A DNA stretch of 40,470 bases from Methanogenium sp. (GCA_030595665.1 JAUVCV010000021.1:1-40470); one strand, 5' to 3'; counted from the first letter of the stretch, positions 33,128 through 40,271 are shown. Numbers and translations are program-made. The notes: generated by a model from the letters alone, not told the origin.

Positions 33128-33300
33128 TACGTAAAACACCGGAATCACAAACAAGATGATCTCAGGGAACCCATCACCAAAATTTCACCATCTTTTGTCA
33201 TACAGCATACCCTCCATACAGCAGGAACCGGAGTGATGCTCCCCCATCCCGGGTGACTCATCCAATATCGGGGGGAAGAATCTACAGGGAGAGGGAATAT
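33128..33300. repeat. Intergenic repeat copy R2
   Basis: The segment 33128-33250 aligns without gaps to 36100-36222 with about ten mismatches in 123 bp. The shared core includes TTTTGTCATACAGCATACCC followed by TCCATACAGCAGGAACCGGAG. The 3' part (33222-33300) resembles the R1 hairpin and G-rich tail. R2 has lost most of the hairpin's right arm (CATCCCGGGT). Confidence 0.75.
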
Positions 33301-33329
33301 TTTCAAAAGTACCAGTCCATACCCCTCCA

Positions 33330-33395
33330 TTCATTTATATACAATAAATCGCAAGACTGTAATATTCAATCTAGGGACAAAGGAACGGATAAACC
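33330..33395 (+). promoter_or_regulatory. Promoter of the first hicBA pair
   Basis: TTTATATAC at 33335-33343 is a strong TATA box, about 50 bp before the hicB ATG, so the transcript would have a leader of roughly 25-30 nt with a weak ribosome site (AAAGGAACGG). Confidence 0.55.
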
Positions 33396-33617
33396 ATGAT
33401 TCAGTTCAAAATATTGCTTAAAAAAGATGAGGATGGATGGTTTACTGCAACGGTCCCTTCCCTTCCGGGATGTATCTCTCAGGGGAGAACAGAAGAAGAG
33501 GCAAAGAAAAACATCGCAGAAGCAATCGAACTGCATTTAACGTCTCTTGCAGAAGAAGGAATCCCATTAAGGCCCGAAAACGGGATGACAGAAACCTTTG
33601 TTGCAGTGAATGTATGA
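33396..33617 (+). CDS. hicB: HicB-type antitoxin (first pair)
   Basis: A 73-residue HicB-like protein with the partial RNase H fold of the family: MIQFKILLKKDEDGWFTATVPSLPGCISQGRTEEEAKKNIAEAIELHL. The D-E-D-G-W-F/Y and P-x-L-P-G-C motifs are diagnostic. It is the short form without a C-terminal DNA-binding domain. The hicA ATG overlaps its stop by 4 nt. In type II toxin-antitoxin pairs HicB binds and blocks HicA, which cleaves mRNA. Confidence 0.92.
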   Translation: MIQFKILLKKDEDGWFTATVPSLPGCISQGRTEEEAKKNIAEAIELHLTSLAEEGIPLRPENGMTETFVAVNV

Positions 33618-33832
33618 CAGCAAAGCTTCCGATCATATCCGGACAACAATTGATTCAGGCATTTTCAAAATATGGATACTTCATACATGACCGGAAGGGA
33701 AGCCACATCCATCTTCGCCATCCAGCAAAAAGGCCGCTTACCGTTCCAGATCATCATGAAATATCATCTTCTACCGGACCACATAGATGGCCGAAGAACA
33801 GGATGACGGAACAGGATATCCATCCTCTCTGA
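33614..33832 (+). CDS. hicA: HicA-type toxin, C-terminally altered (first pair)
   Basis: The N-terminal 50 residues are clearly HicA: MTAKLPIISGQQLIQAFSKYGYF, then the RNA-binding core DRKGSHIHLRHP with the catalytic His in GSHIHL, then TVPDHHEI. The normal C-terminus (about GTLRSIL-R-AGL) is missing; the frame instead continues SSSTGPHRWPKNRMTEQDIHPL, which overlaps the 3' end of the convergent hicB on the other strand. The protein is therefore a HicA missing its last helix, joined to antisense hicB sequence. It may still be weakly toxic or dead. Confidence 0.75.
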   Translation: MTAKLPIISGQQLIQAFSKYGYFIHDRKGSHIHLRHPAKRPLTVPDHHEISSSTGPHRWPKNRMTEQDIHPL

Positions 33833-33983
33833 GACCCTCAATATGGAGTTCAATAGCTTCTTGCATTCGCTCTTCCGTCTCCTCCCGGGTTGCTCCGGTA
33901 GCCACACATCCCGGAAGATCCGGGGAGTACGCAGAATAGTTTCCGTCAGTCTTCTCTACAATTACTAAAAATCGATTCATCAC
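33771..33983 (-). CDS. hicB: HicB-type antitoxin (second pair)
   Basis: A 70-residue short HicB: MNRFLVIVEKTDGNYSAYSPDLPGCVATGATREETEERMQEAIELHIEGLREDG. The PDLPGCVATG motif matches the first copy in fold but not in detail, so the pairs are not recent duplicates. It follows its hicA with a 4-nt overlap. Its 3' end overlaps the damaged hicA of the first pair, in convergent orientation. Confidence 0.92.
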   Translation of the reverse strand: MMNRFLVIVEKTDGNYSAYSPDLPGCVATGATREETEERMQEAIELHIEGLREDGYPVPSSCSSAIYVVR

Positions 33984-34186
33984 TCATCCCTTCCTTTAAG
34001 TCCAGCCTGCTTCAGGATACTGTTCAACGTTCCCGGAGCCAGAACATCTGCCGGATGTCCGGAGATGGTTATTCTCCCCGGCTTTACCAGATGTTTATAC
34101 TGCCGGTGACTGCCCCGGGTAACCACGAGGTACCACCCATCTGCTTCGATCATCTTTATGCAGTCCTTCCCTCCCCTTTTTTGCAA
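33980..34186 (-). CDS. hicA: HicA-type toxin (second pair)
   Basis: Toxin RNase of about 60-68 residues with KMIEADGWYLVVTRGSHRQYKH and the catalytic histidine in GSHRQY. The complete C-terminal block HPADVLAPGTLNSILKQAGLK is present, so this copy looks intact. The start is uncertain: TTG at 34186 is formal, while homologues begin about 5-7 residues before the KDCIKMIEADGW stretch. A purine-rich AGGGGAGGGAAGG lies inside the frame. It is followed by hicB with a 4-nt overlap. Confidence 0.88.
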   Translation of the reverse strand: MQKRGGKDCIKMIEADGWYLVVTRGSHRQYKHLVKPGRITISGHPADVLAPGTLNSILKQAGLKGRDE

Positions 34187-34603
34187 TGATCGAATATCCC
34201 GGGCGCCCGATGATCCAGATAGTATCTACCTACAATCACCCCATAGATGATACTTTGAAGACCCATGCCTATTAATCTGCCTGCATCGGGAAATTATGAA
34301 TTACGGACAAATATCCTATGAACTAAAACGGTGAACGGAAAATATCTGAATTGAAAAAATGGCTCACCCCCATATATCTGTCCCGGAACTTCATCGTATT
34401 TTGTCACGTTCTAAACTACAGACGGAGCAAGGGGGAATACGTGCCATCCCTCCTGCGACATATCACATTCCAGGGAGAAAATGGTCTGACAGAAAGAGAA
34501 AGAGCGCACCCTTGCCTACCTGATATACCGATACCATTACATCCGAACATATCATCATACACAAACCAAATCGACTCCCACGCCACTCTAAAAATAAAAA
34601 AAA
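34187..34603. other. Noncoding interval containing R3
   Basis: No gene is supported. Apart from R3 it is A+T-rich and includes a poor 141-codon frame that reads antisense into the ATPase gene and lacks protein character. The 3' end of the ATPase gene borders it on the right; AAAAATAAAAAAAATC just before it could serve as its terminator on the opposite strand. Confidence 0.4.
34389..34480. repeat. Intergenic repeat copy R3 (diverged)
   Basis: AACTTCATCGTATTTTGTCA, then GGGGGAATACGTGCCATCCC and TCCTGCGACATATCACATTC, align in order with the R1/R2/R4 consensus (TTTTGTCA, GGGATGCTTGCCCATCCCTC, TGACCCATCACACAT). Same orientation as the others. Many substitutions and small gaps, so I call it a decayed copy. 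Confidence 0.45.
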
Positions 34604-36058
34604 TCAGGAAAGATATTCCCCCATCCGGCTCTTTTCAGCCAGATATCTCTCTGATAATGCAGCAATGTCTTCCAGATCACAGACCAGATACCCTTCCTTT
34701 CTCAGTTCATCCTTTCCCTCGACACGCTTTGCCACCAGAGCAAACCGTTCCGTTCGGTCACCATTTTTCCATCTGACATTCCCCGCTTTCTCCTGCAGCG
34801 CAACCAAAACACCCCGGGCCTGACGGCGGGTGAGGGAAGACCATTTGCACTCACAAAAGAGCGCAGCTCCTGAGGTCTCATCGAGTCCAACGATGTCAAT
34901 CTCCACCTCCCCATGCCACCACCGTCCTAATCGTGAGGCGGAGAAATTTGGAAAGAGAATACCCCTGCAGATGAGATCCTCTGAGATGCGCTCAAACATC
35001 TGCCCACAATAGGGAGATATTTCCTCCCTGATAGACGCAAGTATTTTTTCATGTTTTCCGGTCTCGGTCTCTGATCTCCGGGGATATACAAACCGGAACC
35101 AGAACGTAAGGTACGAGTCAGTCAGCCGATAATGCCTCCTCCGGTAGCCCGCATGTGCTGTCACCGGCACCTCATCCATTACAATATGCATACGGGAAAG
35201 AATGGCAAGGTACTTTGAAACCATGCCCTTATCCAGACCGGTCTTCTGGCACAGGGAGGAGAGATTGGTGTTCCCTTCAGCCAGGGCACGGAGAATTGCC
35301 ATGTAATTACCTGCTTCACGGAACTCGTACTGCATCAGGAGTTCTGCTTCTGAATAGAGATACGCACCTTTTCTGAGAATCTGCTCCTCTACATTTTCCC
35401 AAAGAGAGAGATCCGGCCGAAACATCCGGAGATAAGCAGGGATACCCCCGAGAATGCACCAGGTCATTACCAAATCTTCCTCACTATAGGGAAGGAACTC
35501 CCGGAGATACGGATAGGGAATGGGTTCCAGCTGCCATTGTCCGGTCCTTCTGCCATACAGTGGACTGGCATAGCCAAGCACATCATTCTCCATGACGCTC
35601 ACAGATGAACCCGAGATGATGAACATTACCTGCTCATGGGAGAGAACCAGATCCCAGACCTTCTGAAAGACAGACGGGGTGGCCCTGTCCCGTGCAATAA
35701 GATACGGAAACTCATCGATGATAATGACCACTTTCCCACCGTTTGCAGGAGTGAAATTTCTGTGCCCGACCAGTGCCTTCATCACCGCCAGCCAGTCAGG
35801 ATATATGCTCCGTTCAAAATCAGGATCATTCAGATATACTCCTGCATAATGGGAAAAATCCCGGATATTACTCCCGGTCCCTTCTTCTGATGCCAGAAAA
35901 TAAAACCCGGGCACATCATCCAGAAATCGTGCAGAAAGCGTCGTCTTCCCCACGCGCCGCCTTCCATACAGGATAATGCATTCCGGCACAGGAGTGTGGT
36001 ACCGGGACATAAGAAACTCCATCTCCTGTTCCCGGTCAACGAATAGTTGTTGAGACAT
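34604..36058 (-). CDS. Archaeal ATPase with C-terminal DUF234 (PD-(D/E)XK-like) domain
   Basis: A 484-residue protein of the archaeal ATPase_2 plus DUF234 architecture. Walker A is GRRRVGKTT (residues 32-40). Walker B is VVIIIDEFPYL (110-120), and the sensor-like IISGSSVSVME follows. A winged-helix part includes NLSSLCQKTGLDKGMVSKYLAILSRM. The DUF234 part has EVEIDIVGLDE...ALFCECKW, the E-D-ExK pattern of a PD-(D/E)XK nuclease. Such proteins are common in archaeal accessory DNA; a role in defence, in regulation or as a selfish element has not been settled. It lies between repeat copies R3 and R4. Confidence 0.9.
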   Translation of the reverse strand: MSQQLFVDREQEMEFLMSRYHTPVPECIILYGRRRVGKTTLSARFLDDVPGFYFLASEEGTGSNIRDFSHYAGVYLNDPDFERSIYPDWLAVMKALVGHRNFTPANGGKVVIIIDEFPYLIARDRATPSVFQKVWDLVLSHEQVMFIISGSSVSVMENDVLGYASPLYGRRTGQWQLEPIPYPYLREFLPYSEEDLVMTWCILGGIPAYLRMFRPDLSLWENVEEQILRKGAYLYSEAELLMQYEFREAGNYMAILRALAEGNTNLSSLCQKTGLDKGMVSKYLAILSRMHIVMDEVPVTAHAGYRRRHYRLTDSYLTFWFRFVYPRRSETETGKHEKILASIREEISPYCGQMFERISEDLICRGILFPNFSASRLGRWWHGEVEIDIVGLDETSGAALFCECKWSSLTRRQARGVLVALQEKAGNVRWKNGDRTERFALVAKRVEGKDELRKEGYLVCDLEDIAALSERYLAEKSRMGEYLS

Positions 36059-36099
36059 AAGTATACTACTTTACTCTCAACTACATGCATGATAAATGG

Positions 36100-36235
36100 T
36101 ACGTAAAACGCCGGAATCACAAACGAGATTATCTCAGAGAATCCACCACCAGAATTTCATCATCTTTTGTCATACAGCATACCCTCCATACAGCAGGAAC
36201 CGGAGGGATGCTCGCCCATCCCCCGCTCCGGTTGT
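36100..36235. repeat. Intergenic repeat copy R4
   Basis: Same 123-bp unit as R2 (about ten mismatches, no gaps). It ends in an imperfect hairpin AACCGGAG (36198-36205) with CTCCGGTT (36226-36233) around GGGATG/CATCCC. Compared with R1 the base pair A-T in ACCAGAG/CTCTGGT is G-C here (ACCGGAG/CTCCGGT), so both arms changed together. Confidence 0.75.
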
Positions 36236-36372
36236 AGTGGACTGGATTATTGTCTGTTTTCTAAAATGTTGATCCTCAAAATGGCCCATGAAAAATAAAC
36301 CCGTACATTCCCATGAGTACAGGGGAGAAATTTATACAGGAGTACGGGAGAGTAATGTATTGAGGAGCATAG
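36236..36372 (+). promoter_or_regulatory. Upstream region of the M20 peptidase gene
   Basis: AAATTTATACAGG (about 36329-36341) is a TATA-like box and TTGAGGAGCATAG a good ribosome site before the ATG at 36373. The 136 bp between R4 and the gene hold no other feature. Confidence 0.5.
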
Positions 36373-37626
36373 ATGATGGATGTCGCACGGGTCTGTTCAG
36401 ACCTTGTCCGGATTAATACGGAAAACCCGCCGGGACGAACGGATGAGGCAGTGGAGTATATCGCAGGCATTCTTGAAAGTCTGGGGTATCTCCCCCGCAT
36501 CTCCCGGAATCCGGACGGCCACTGGAATGTCTGTGCAGGTCCGCGTGATTGCAAACTGCTTTTTTGTGGTCATCTGGATGTTGTGCAGGCAGGGGCTGCT
36601 GAGGGGTGGACGCATGACCCCTTTTCAGGCGTGATTGAGGACGGTTACGTCTGGGGCCGTGGTTCAACGGATATGAAAGGCGGGTGTGCGGCAATTCTTG
36701 CGGCACTGGAGGCGGTGCTGGATGAACGGAGTATATCCGATAACCTGAGCAGATCTGATGCACGGGATATGCCCGATCGACCATCGGGGGTGGATAAACC
36801 GGAGGGGTGTGATGAACTGCCGGTCTCGGTTGCCTTTGTCTGTGACGAGGAGAACGGCCGGGCGGACGGAATTCAGTACCTGCTACAGGAAAAAGCAATT
36901 ATTCCGTGCGACTGTCTTGTGGCAGAGCCAACACCATACCTGAACCCATCAGTGGGACAGAAGGGGCTTTGCCGGTTCCGGGCAACGTTCCAGGGGACGC
37001 CGGGGCACGGGTCTCTCTACCCGTTTGCAGGCGTTAACGCGATTGTGAAGGCATCCAAATTTATTCAGCGAATTATGAGGGTGACAGAAAAGGAATATGC
37101 CCCGGAAGAGATGATGAGTGAACTGGTGAGAAATTCCGAGGATGCGATTGCACAGATATTCCCGGACGCTGATGTGGCCCGTCTTCTTACCCGCATAACC
37201 TGCAACCCGGGAGTAATTACCGGCGGTGAAGGGACAAATATCGTCGCCGAGGAATGCATGGTCGCGCTTGATATGCGGCTGCCGTGGGGGTGCACACCTG
37301 AAGCGGTGCTCTCCATGGTGGCAAATGATACCTTTTCTCCGGAAATCTGTATCGAGAGTTGTGCTGCGCCGACCTGCACGTCACCGGATACGGCACTGGT
37401 GCAGCGGCTCTCGGCAGCGATTGAGGATGTGTACAGGCAGCCGGCCCGCCCCATTCTCCAGTGGGCAGCGAGTGATGCCCGGTTCCTGCGGGAGGCCGGG
37501 TTCCGTGCGGCCGAGTACGGCCCTGGGGAAATTCATCTTTTGCACGCACAGAACGAGCGGGTGAACGTCAGCCAGCTGGAGCGGGCGACTGAAGTCTACG
37601 AATCCCTTATTCGTGCGTATGTTTGA
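36373..37626 (+). CDS. M20 family peptidase (ArgE/DapE/ACY1-like deacylase)
   Basis: A 417-residue zinc amidohydrolase of the M20 family. Metal-site residues are H67-L-D69, D100 in STDMKGG and E159-E160 in CDEEN; VGQKGLCRFRATFQGTPGHGS is the dimerisation-domain junction, and EIHLLHAQNERVN holds the last metal histidine. The substrate is not predicted: DapE-type desuccinylation, ArgE deacetylation and acyl-amino-acid hydrolysis are all possible. Since many methanogens use DapL, I do not claim DapE. Residues 117-148 are a low-complexity polar insert between two conserved strands. A start at 36376 (second M) is also possible. Confidence 0.88.
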   Translation: MMDVARVCSDLVRINTENPPGRTDEAVEYIAGILESLGYLPRISRNPDGHWNVCAGPRDCKLLFCGHLDVVQAGAAEGWTHDPFSGVIEDGYVWGRGSTDMKGGCAAILAALEAVLDERSISDNLSRSDARDMPDRPSGVDKPEGCDELPVSVAFVCDEENGRADGIQYLLQEKAIIPCDCLVAEPTPYLNPSVGQKGLCRFRATFQGTPGHGSLYPFAGVNAIVKASKFIQRIMRVTEKEYAPEEMMSELVRNSEDAIAQIFPDADVARLLTRITCNPGVITGGEGTNIVAEECMVALDMRLPWGCTPEAVLSMVANDTFSPEICIESCAAPTCTSPDTALVQRLSAAIEDVYRQPARPILQWAASDARFLREAGFRAAEYGPGEIHLLHAQNERVNVSQLERATEVYESLIRAYV

Positions 37627-37863
37627 CGAGTGACGAAATTGGGATGACTGGTTCATACCTGTATGAGATGTGATTGAGACGTGACTGGTCCATATCTGCG
37701 GGATTGACATCCTCTTTTTTGGTATCCCACACCGGGTTACATATCGTAACTATCCATACTATGCATCGCAGATCAGTCTCTGTCCCGGGATACCTGATTG
37801 CAAAATTCTGCACGGAAGAAACCACCCATACATTCAATAATTTTTATCACAATAACGCTAACA
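37627..37863. other. Noncoding gap with an 18-bp imperfect direct repeat
   Basis: ATGACTGGTTCATACCTG (37644-37661) recurs as GTGACTGGTCCATATCTG (37681-37698). The rest is A+T-rich. CATTCAATAATTTTTATCAC near 37830-37849 may contain the promoter of the lipoprotein gene. Confidence 0.4.
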
Positions 37864-38511
37864 ATGAACAGACAGGTGCTACTCTTAGCAGCCGTTCTTT
37901 CTATCATCCTTGTTCTTGCATGTGCAGGATGTTCAGAACTGCCGATAGATGGACTCGAGGTCGGTTCAGGAGGGGATGGGGGGGCAACAACGACCCCGAC
38001 AGCAACACCGAACTGGGTGAAAGAGGCCACACCCATCAGAACCCAGGAACCAGCTGTGACTGCGTCGCCAACCGAAACGATATCAGAACCCGAAATACTG
38101 AATTATACCGGGATATATTCGAACAAGGTGTATCTGCTCTATGACGTAATCGCCCTCAACTATGACCTGAAAGTCCCTGCGATGGTAATTGATCTCGACA
38201 TTGAACCGGATATGTACAGTAATACCAATCGGAGATACAGCGATTTTGGCACCAAGAAACTTATCACCGTCACGGATTACTATCCTGATCCACGCGCCGA
38301 TCTTATCGTCACCATCATCGACCGTGACACCGGTGAAGTGATAGAAGAAAATGACTTTGCACAGTTTACCAGGGAGCACCAAAAGCACACCATCACCCTG
38401 CGATACCCCGGTGCCTACCAGATTGAAATCACCGGAAACAATGTAGAACTGGGCATCACCATATCAGTCCCCGAAGCAAATCTCGTGGACGGCGATGATG
38501 GGTGGGGATGA
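37864..38511 (+). CDS. Predicted secreted lipoprotein
   Basis: About 215 residues. The N-terminus NRQVLLLAAVLSIILVLACAGCSE ends in a lipobox-like CAGC with cysteine at residue 23 (or Cys20 in LAC). A Gly/Thr/Pro linker (SGGDGGATTTPTATP to ASPTE, about residues 35-70) follows, typical of methanogen surface lipoproteins. The rest is a single beta-rich domain (SNKVYLLYDVIALNYDLKVPAMVIDLDIEP ... RADLIVTIIDRDTGEVIEENDF ... PGAYQIEITGNNVELGITISV). The function is unknown. The start is the ATG at 37864; the frame extends upstream but homologous lipoproteins begin like this. Confidence 0.78.
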   Translation: MNRQVLLLAAVLSIILVLACAGCSELPIDGLEVGSGGDGGATTTPTATPNWVKEATPIRTQEPAVTASPTETISEPEILNYTGIYSNKVYLLYDVIALNYDLKVPAMVIDLDIEPDMYSNTNRRYSDFGTKKLITVTDYYPDPRADLIVTIIDRDTGEVIEENDFAQFTREHQKHTITLRYPGAYQIEITGNNVELGITISVPEANLVDGDDGWG

Positions 38512-38639
38512 GAGGGACGGCGAGAATACCTGGGGATGACGGGGATGGTGAGGAGCCTGTCCCACTGAGCTGAGATATCAGGGAAGATGTGAAAGAGTGA
38601 AGGGTGGTATGTAAATAAACGGGAAGAGGAGGGGAAACT

Positions 38640-38835
38640 CTTCCGATCCCAACAATTCCGGGCCCCCCCGCAATTCATCACAACAAAATCCAGCCCATCC
38701 TGCGCAAATCCAATCCAAACCGCCAAAATCCCAAAATATTTCAGAAATGTGCACACAATCCAACATAAATCGCATCAAATCCCACAAAATCCCACAATAT
38801 CCAACAAAATCCAACACAAATTCCACAAAAACAAC
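38640..38835. repeat. Low-complexity AC-rich stretch with short degenerate repeats
   Basis: Repeats of the kind CAAAATCCCA, CAATATCCAA, CAAAATCCAA and CACAAATTCC succeed each other from about 38660 to 38830. G is nearly absent on this strand. Overlapping ORFs here are compositional artefacts. The tRNA-Arg promoter follows. Confidence 0.5.
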
Positions 38836-38879
38836 ATACCATTCACCTCTGTTTCGCACATGCACAGAAACAAATCGAA

Positions 38880-38892
38880 AGCCTTTATACTC
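38880..38892 (+). promoter_or_regulatory. TATA-like box upstream of tRNA-Arg
   Basis: AGCCTTTATACTC at 38880-38892 is a TATA box with a purine-rich element (CGAAAG) before it, about 55 bp upstream of the mature tRNA start; the primary transcript would carry a leader of about 30 nt. Confidence 0.5.
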
Positions 38893-38942
38893 AGGACTCC
38901 CTATCTTAGTAAGCACCTCGCCAAGACGGAAGTGCGATACTG

Positions 38943-39014
38943 GTCTCGGTAGGGTAGTGGATATCCTAGAAGCTTGCGGAGCTTTTGACCCGGGTTCAAG
39001 TCCCGGCCGGGGCG
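38943..39014 (+). tRNA. tRNA-Arg (anticodon GCG)
   Basis: A 72-nt tRNA. Acceptor GTCTCGG pairs with CCGGGGC with two G-U pairs, and G is the discriminator. The D arm GGGT/ATCC is followed by the anticodon arm GAAGC-TTGCGGA-GCTTT (one G-U). The loop gives anticodon GCG, which reads CGC and CGU. The T arm CCGGG-TTCAAGT-CCCGG is perfect. No CCA is encoded. The IS605 relic begins about 30 bp after its end. Confidence 0.92.
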
Positions 39015-39023
39015 TTGTTTTTC

Positions 39024-39041
39024 AGGGGATTTCCCCGTTTT
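39024..39041 (+). terminator. Short hairpin and T-run after tRNA-Arg
   Basis: GGGG-ATTT-CCCC (39025-39036) is followed by GTTTT. It lies 10 bp after the tRNA and just before the IS605 end block. Confidence 0.4.
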
Positions 39042-39045
39042 ATAA

Positions 39046-39433
39046 ATTAAGCGTAATACCTTCTGGTCTTTAGCCAGGATGATGTAAGCGTTTGTTTCAT
39101 CAGTATAATCCAAATAACTGTAGGATTTTTTTAGTGAGAGGAGAGTACGAAATAGATTATCTCAGTTCAGTTCAGCTGAAAAAGTAAAATTGCTGCTTAA
39201 GGATGATCAATTATGTGCGACGGGTAAAGTGATATAATAGAGTGCGTGTGGAATAACGCTATGGGATTCGTTCCCTATATCCTCACTGTGACATGCGGCA
39301 GTAAATATCTGTCGTATAGGGATGGAACAGCCCTTTATGCCTGTGGAGACAGTGCCTATACATCACATTTCTGTATGATGCAAGTGTTGTCAATGAAGCA
39401 GGAAGCCACGCCCTTTAGGGCGTGGTAGTTCAC
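39046..39433 (+). mobile_element. IS605 relic with tnpB 3' end, inserted next to tRNA-Arg
   Basis: The left block (39046-39091) reads AGCGTAATACC ... GGTCTTTAGCC ... GATGTAAGCG, the reverse complement of the end block at 581-620, with stem CTGG/CCAG and loop TCTTTAG. The right block (39395-39433) has GAAGCAGGAAG, a perfect 8-bp stem CCACGCCC/GGGCGTGG (39406-39425) and ends GTAGTTCAC. Between them lie about 300 bp with only the tail of tnpB. The element is about 390 bp and has no tnpA. At its right end it cuts a PIN-like gene on the other strand. Confidence 0.78.
39246..39428 (+). pseudogene. tnpB C-terminal remnant
   Basis: An open frame whose tail reads GTALYACGDSAYTS...QVLSMKQEATPFRAW, the typical end of TnpB: a zinc-finger-region cysteine followed by S-M-K-Q-E-A and a short tail that overlaps the right-end hairpin. 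The codons before about 39290 are not TnpB-like. No RuvC residues remain, so it cannot act as nuclease. Confidence 0.7.
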
Positions 39434-39595
39434 ATCTGCTTCATATTGCACATGTTCGGGGATTTCAACGCAAAATTCCTTCGCAACAAGAGAGAAGACG
39501 CCAAAACGCTCCGGCTCGTCCATCAGGTCTTCAAGGTCATCAAAAAAGCAGATGAAAAAAGACGAATCAGGGATTAGTTTGGTTCTAATCCTCAA
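39356..39595 (-). pseudogene. PIN-like toxin gene truncated by the IS605 relic
   Basis: The first 54 codons (39595 to 39434) read MRIRTKLIPDSSFFICFFDDLEDL...FGVFSLVAKEFCVEIPEHVQYEAD, with the early D-S-S-F-F pattern of a PIN-domain ribonuclease (first acidic residue Asp10). At residue 55 the frame enters the relic's right end (39433 and below) and ends 25 codons later. So the rest of the gene is gone and not seen on the relic's left side. Its start overlaps the upstream gene by 11 nt, as in a toxin-antitoxin pair. The PIN assignment rests on a short segment. Confidence 0.55.
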
Positions 39596-40121
39596 TCAGC
39601 TCCCGATAGCGCTTATCCGTGATGATTCCTTTTTTCAGGAGCCGTCCTGCGAGATACTCCTTATTTTCAAGGAGACTGTCTATTTTCTCTGATTTTTCCG
39701 TGTAACCATAGGTATTGTACACCAGAAACATCAGTTCGTCACTCGTAAGGGAATCGTAGAGTGAACGGACAATATTCATGCTGATGATTATCTTTTCCCG
39801 GTTTTCCGGCGAGAATTCATCTAATGAGTCTTCTGCAAGATTTCTGCCCTCCGGGGTCAGATAAATTCCCTTACTGTCACTGACAAAATAATCATCATGA
39901 TTTTCAATACTATCCTCGGCATTCCGGGAGTATGGCCCGTAATAATGGGGGATGAATTCAAAGAATTCAAAAAATTTGGGAAATGATTTTGAGAAGAGGA
40001 ACAATTCTTTTTGGAAATTTATTTTATTTTTTATCGGCCTGTCCGCTCCGCTCAGAAGAATTGCAATGAATTGATTTCGTATTGATTCCTCCTGCTCGAA
40101 GGAAAGACCTGACTCCGCCAT
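39585..40121 (-). CDS. Uncharacterised protein, possibly YwgA/DUF4065 (Panacea)-like
   Basis: A 178-residue soluble protein. The segment INFQKELFLFSKSFPKFFEFFEFIPHYYGPYSRNAEDSIE, then YLTPEGRNLAEDSL, resembles the core of YwgA/DUF4065-type proteins (L-Q-K-L-L-F, Y-G-P-x-S, Y-x-L-T-x-x-G). Some of these are antitoxins. The C-terminal helix (ADELMFLVYNT-like, then LLENKEYLAGRLLKKGIIT) ends RYRELIED. The overlap of 11 nt with a PIN-like gene supports a two-gene module. It is a guess from pattern, not a family match. TTATAAGTA lies about 27 bp upstream, so the mRNA is probably nearly leaderless. Confidence 0.55.
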   Translation of the reverse strand: MAESGLSFEQEESIRNQFIAILLSGADRPIKNKINFQKELFLFSKSFPKFFEFFEFIPHYYGPYSRNAEDSIENHDDYFVSDSKGIYLTPEGRNLAEDSLDEFSPENREKIIISMNIVRSLYDSLTSDELMFLVYNTYGYTEKSEKIDSLLENKEYLAGRLLKKGIITDKRYRELIED

Positions 40122-40178
40122 AATTTACTAATTGTTTGTCTGGTTTTACTTATAACAATTAGCCGTGCGGAATGAAAG

Positions 40179-40271
40179 TTATGCCGACAGCACTTCATTC
40201 AACTCTGCCATAATGCCATTCAGTCCATCCCCAAACGCCTGAGACGCAGAAAAAAGCCCTCCTTTCTGCAT
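40179..40271 (-). pseudogene. Short C-terminal-like gene fragment (30 codons)
   Basis: The minus strand reads MQKGGLFSASQAFGDGLNG then IMAELNEVLSA and stop. The ending FGDxLNxIMAELNEVL resembles the tail of type I restriction-modification subunits. There is no ribosome site, and the sequence upstream of the ATG is the tandem repeat at 40270-40319. I read it as the leftover 3' end of a lost gene; the identification is weak. Confidence 0.3.

Noticed and set aside
32900-33300. CRISPR-like array
   Set aside because: Units are tandem without unique spacers or are long hairpin repeats at irregular distance, and no cas gene is present.
38578-39073. Overlapping frames of about 110 codons on both strands
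   Set aside because: Produced by the G-poor ACAAAATCC-type repeats and the tRNA; no coding character.
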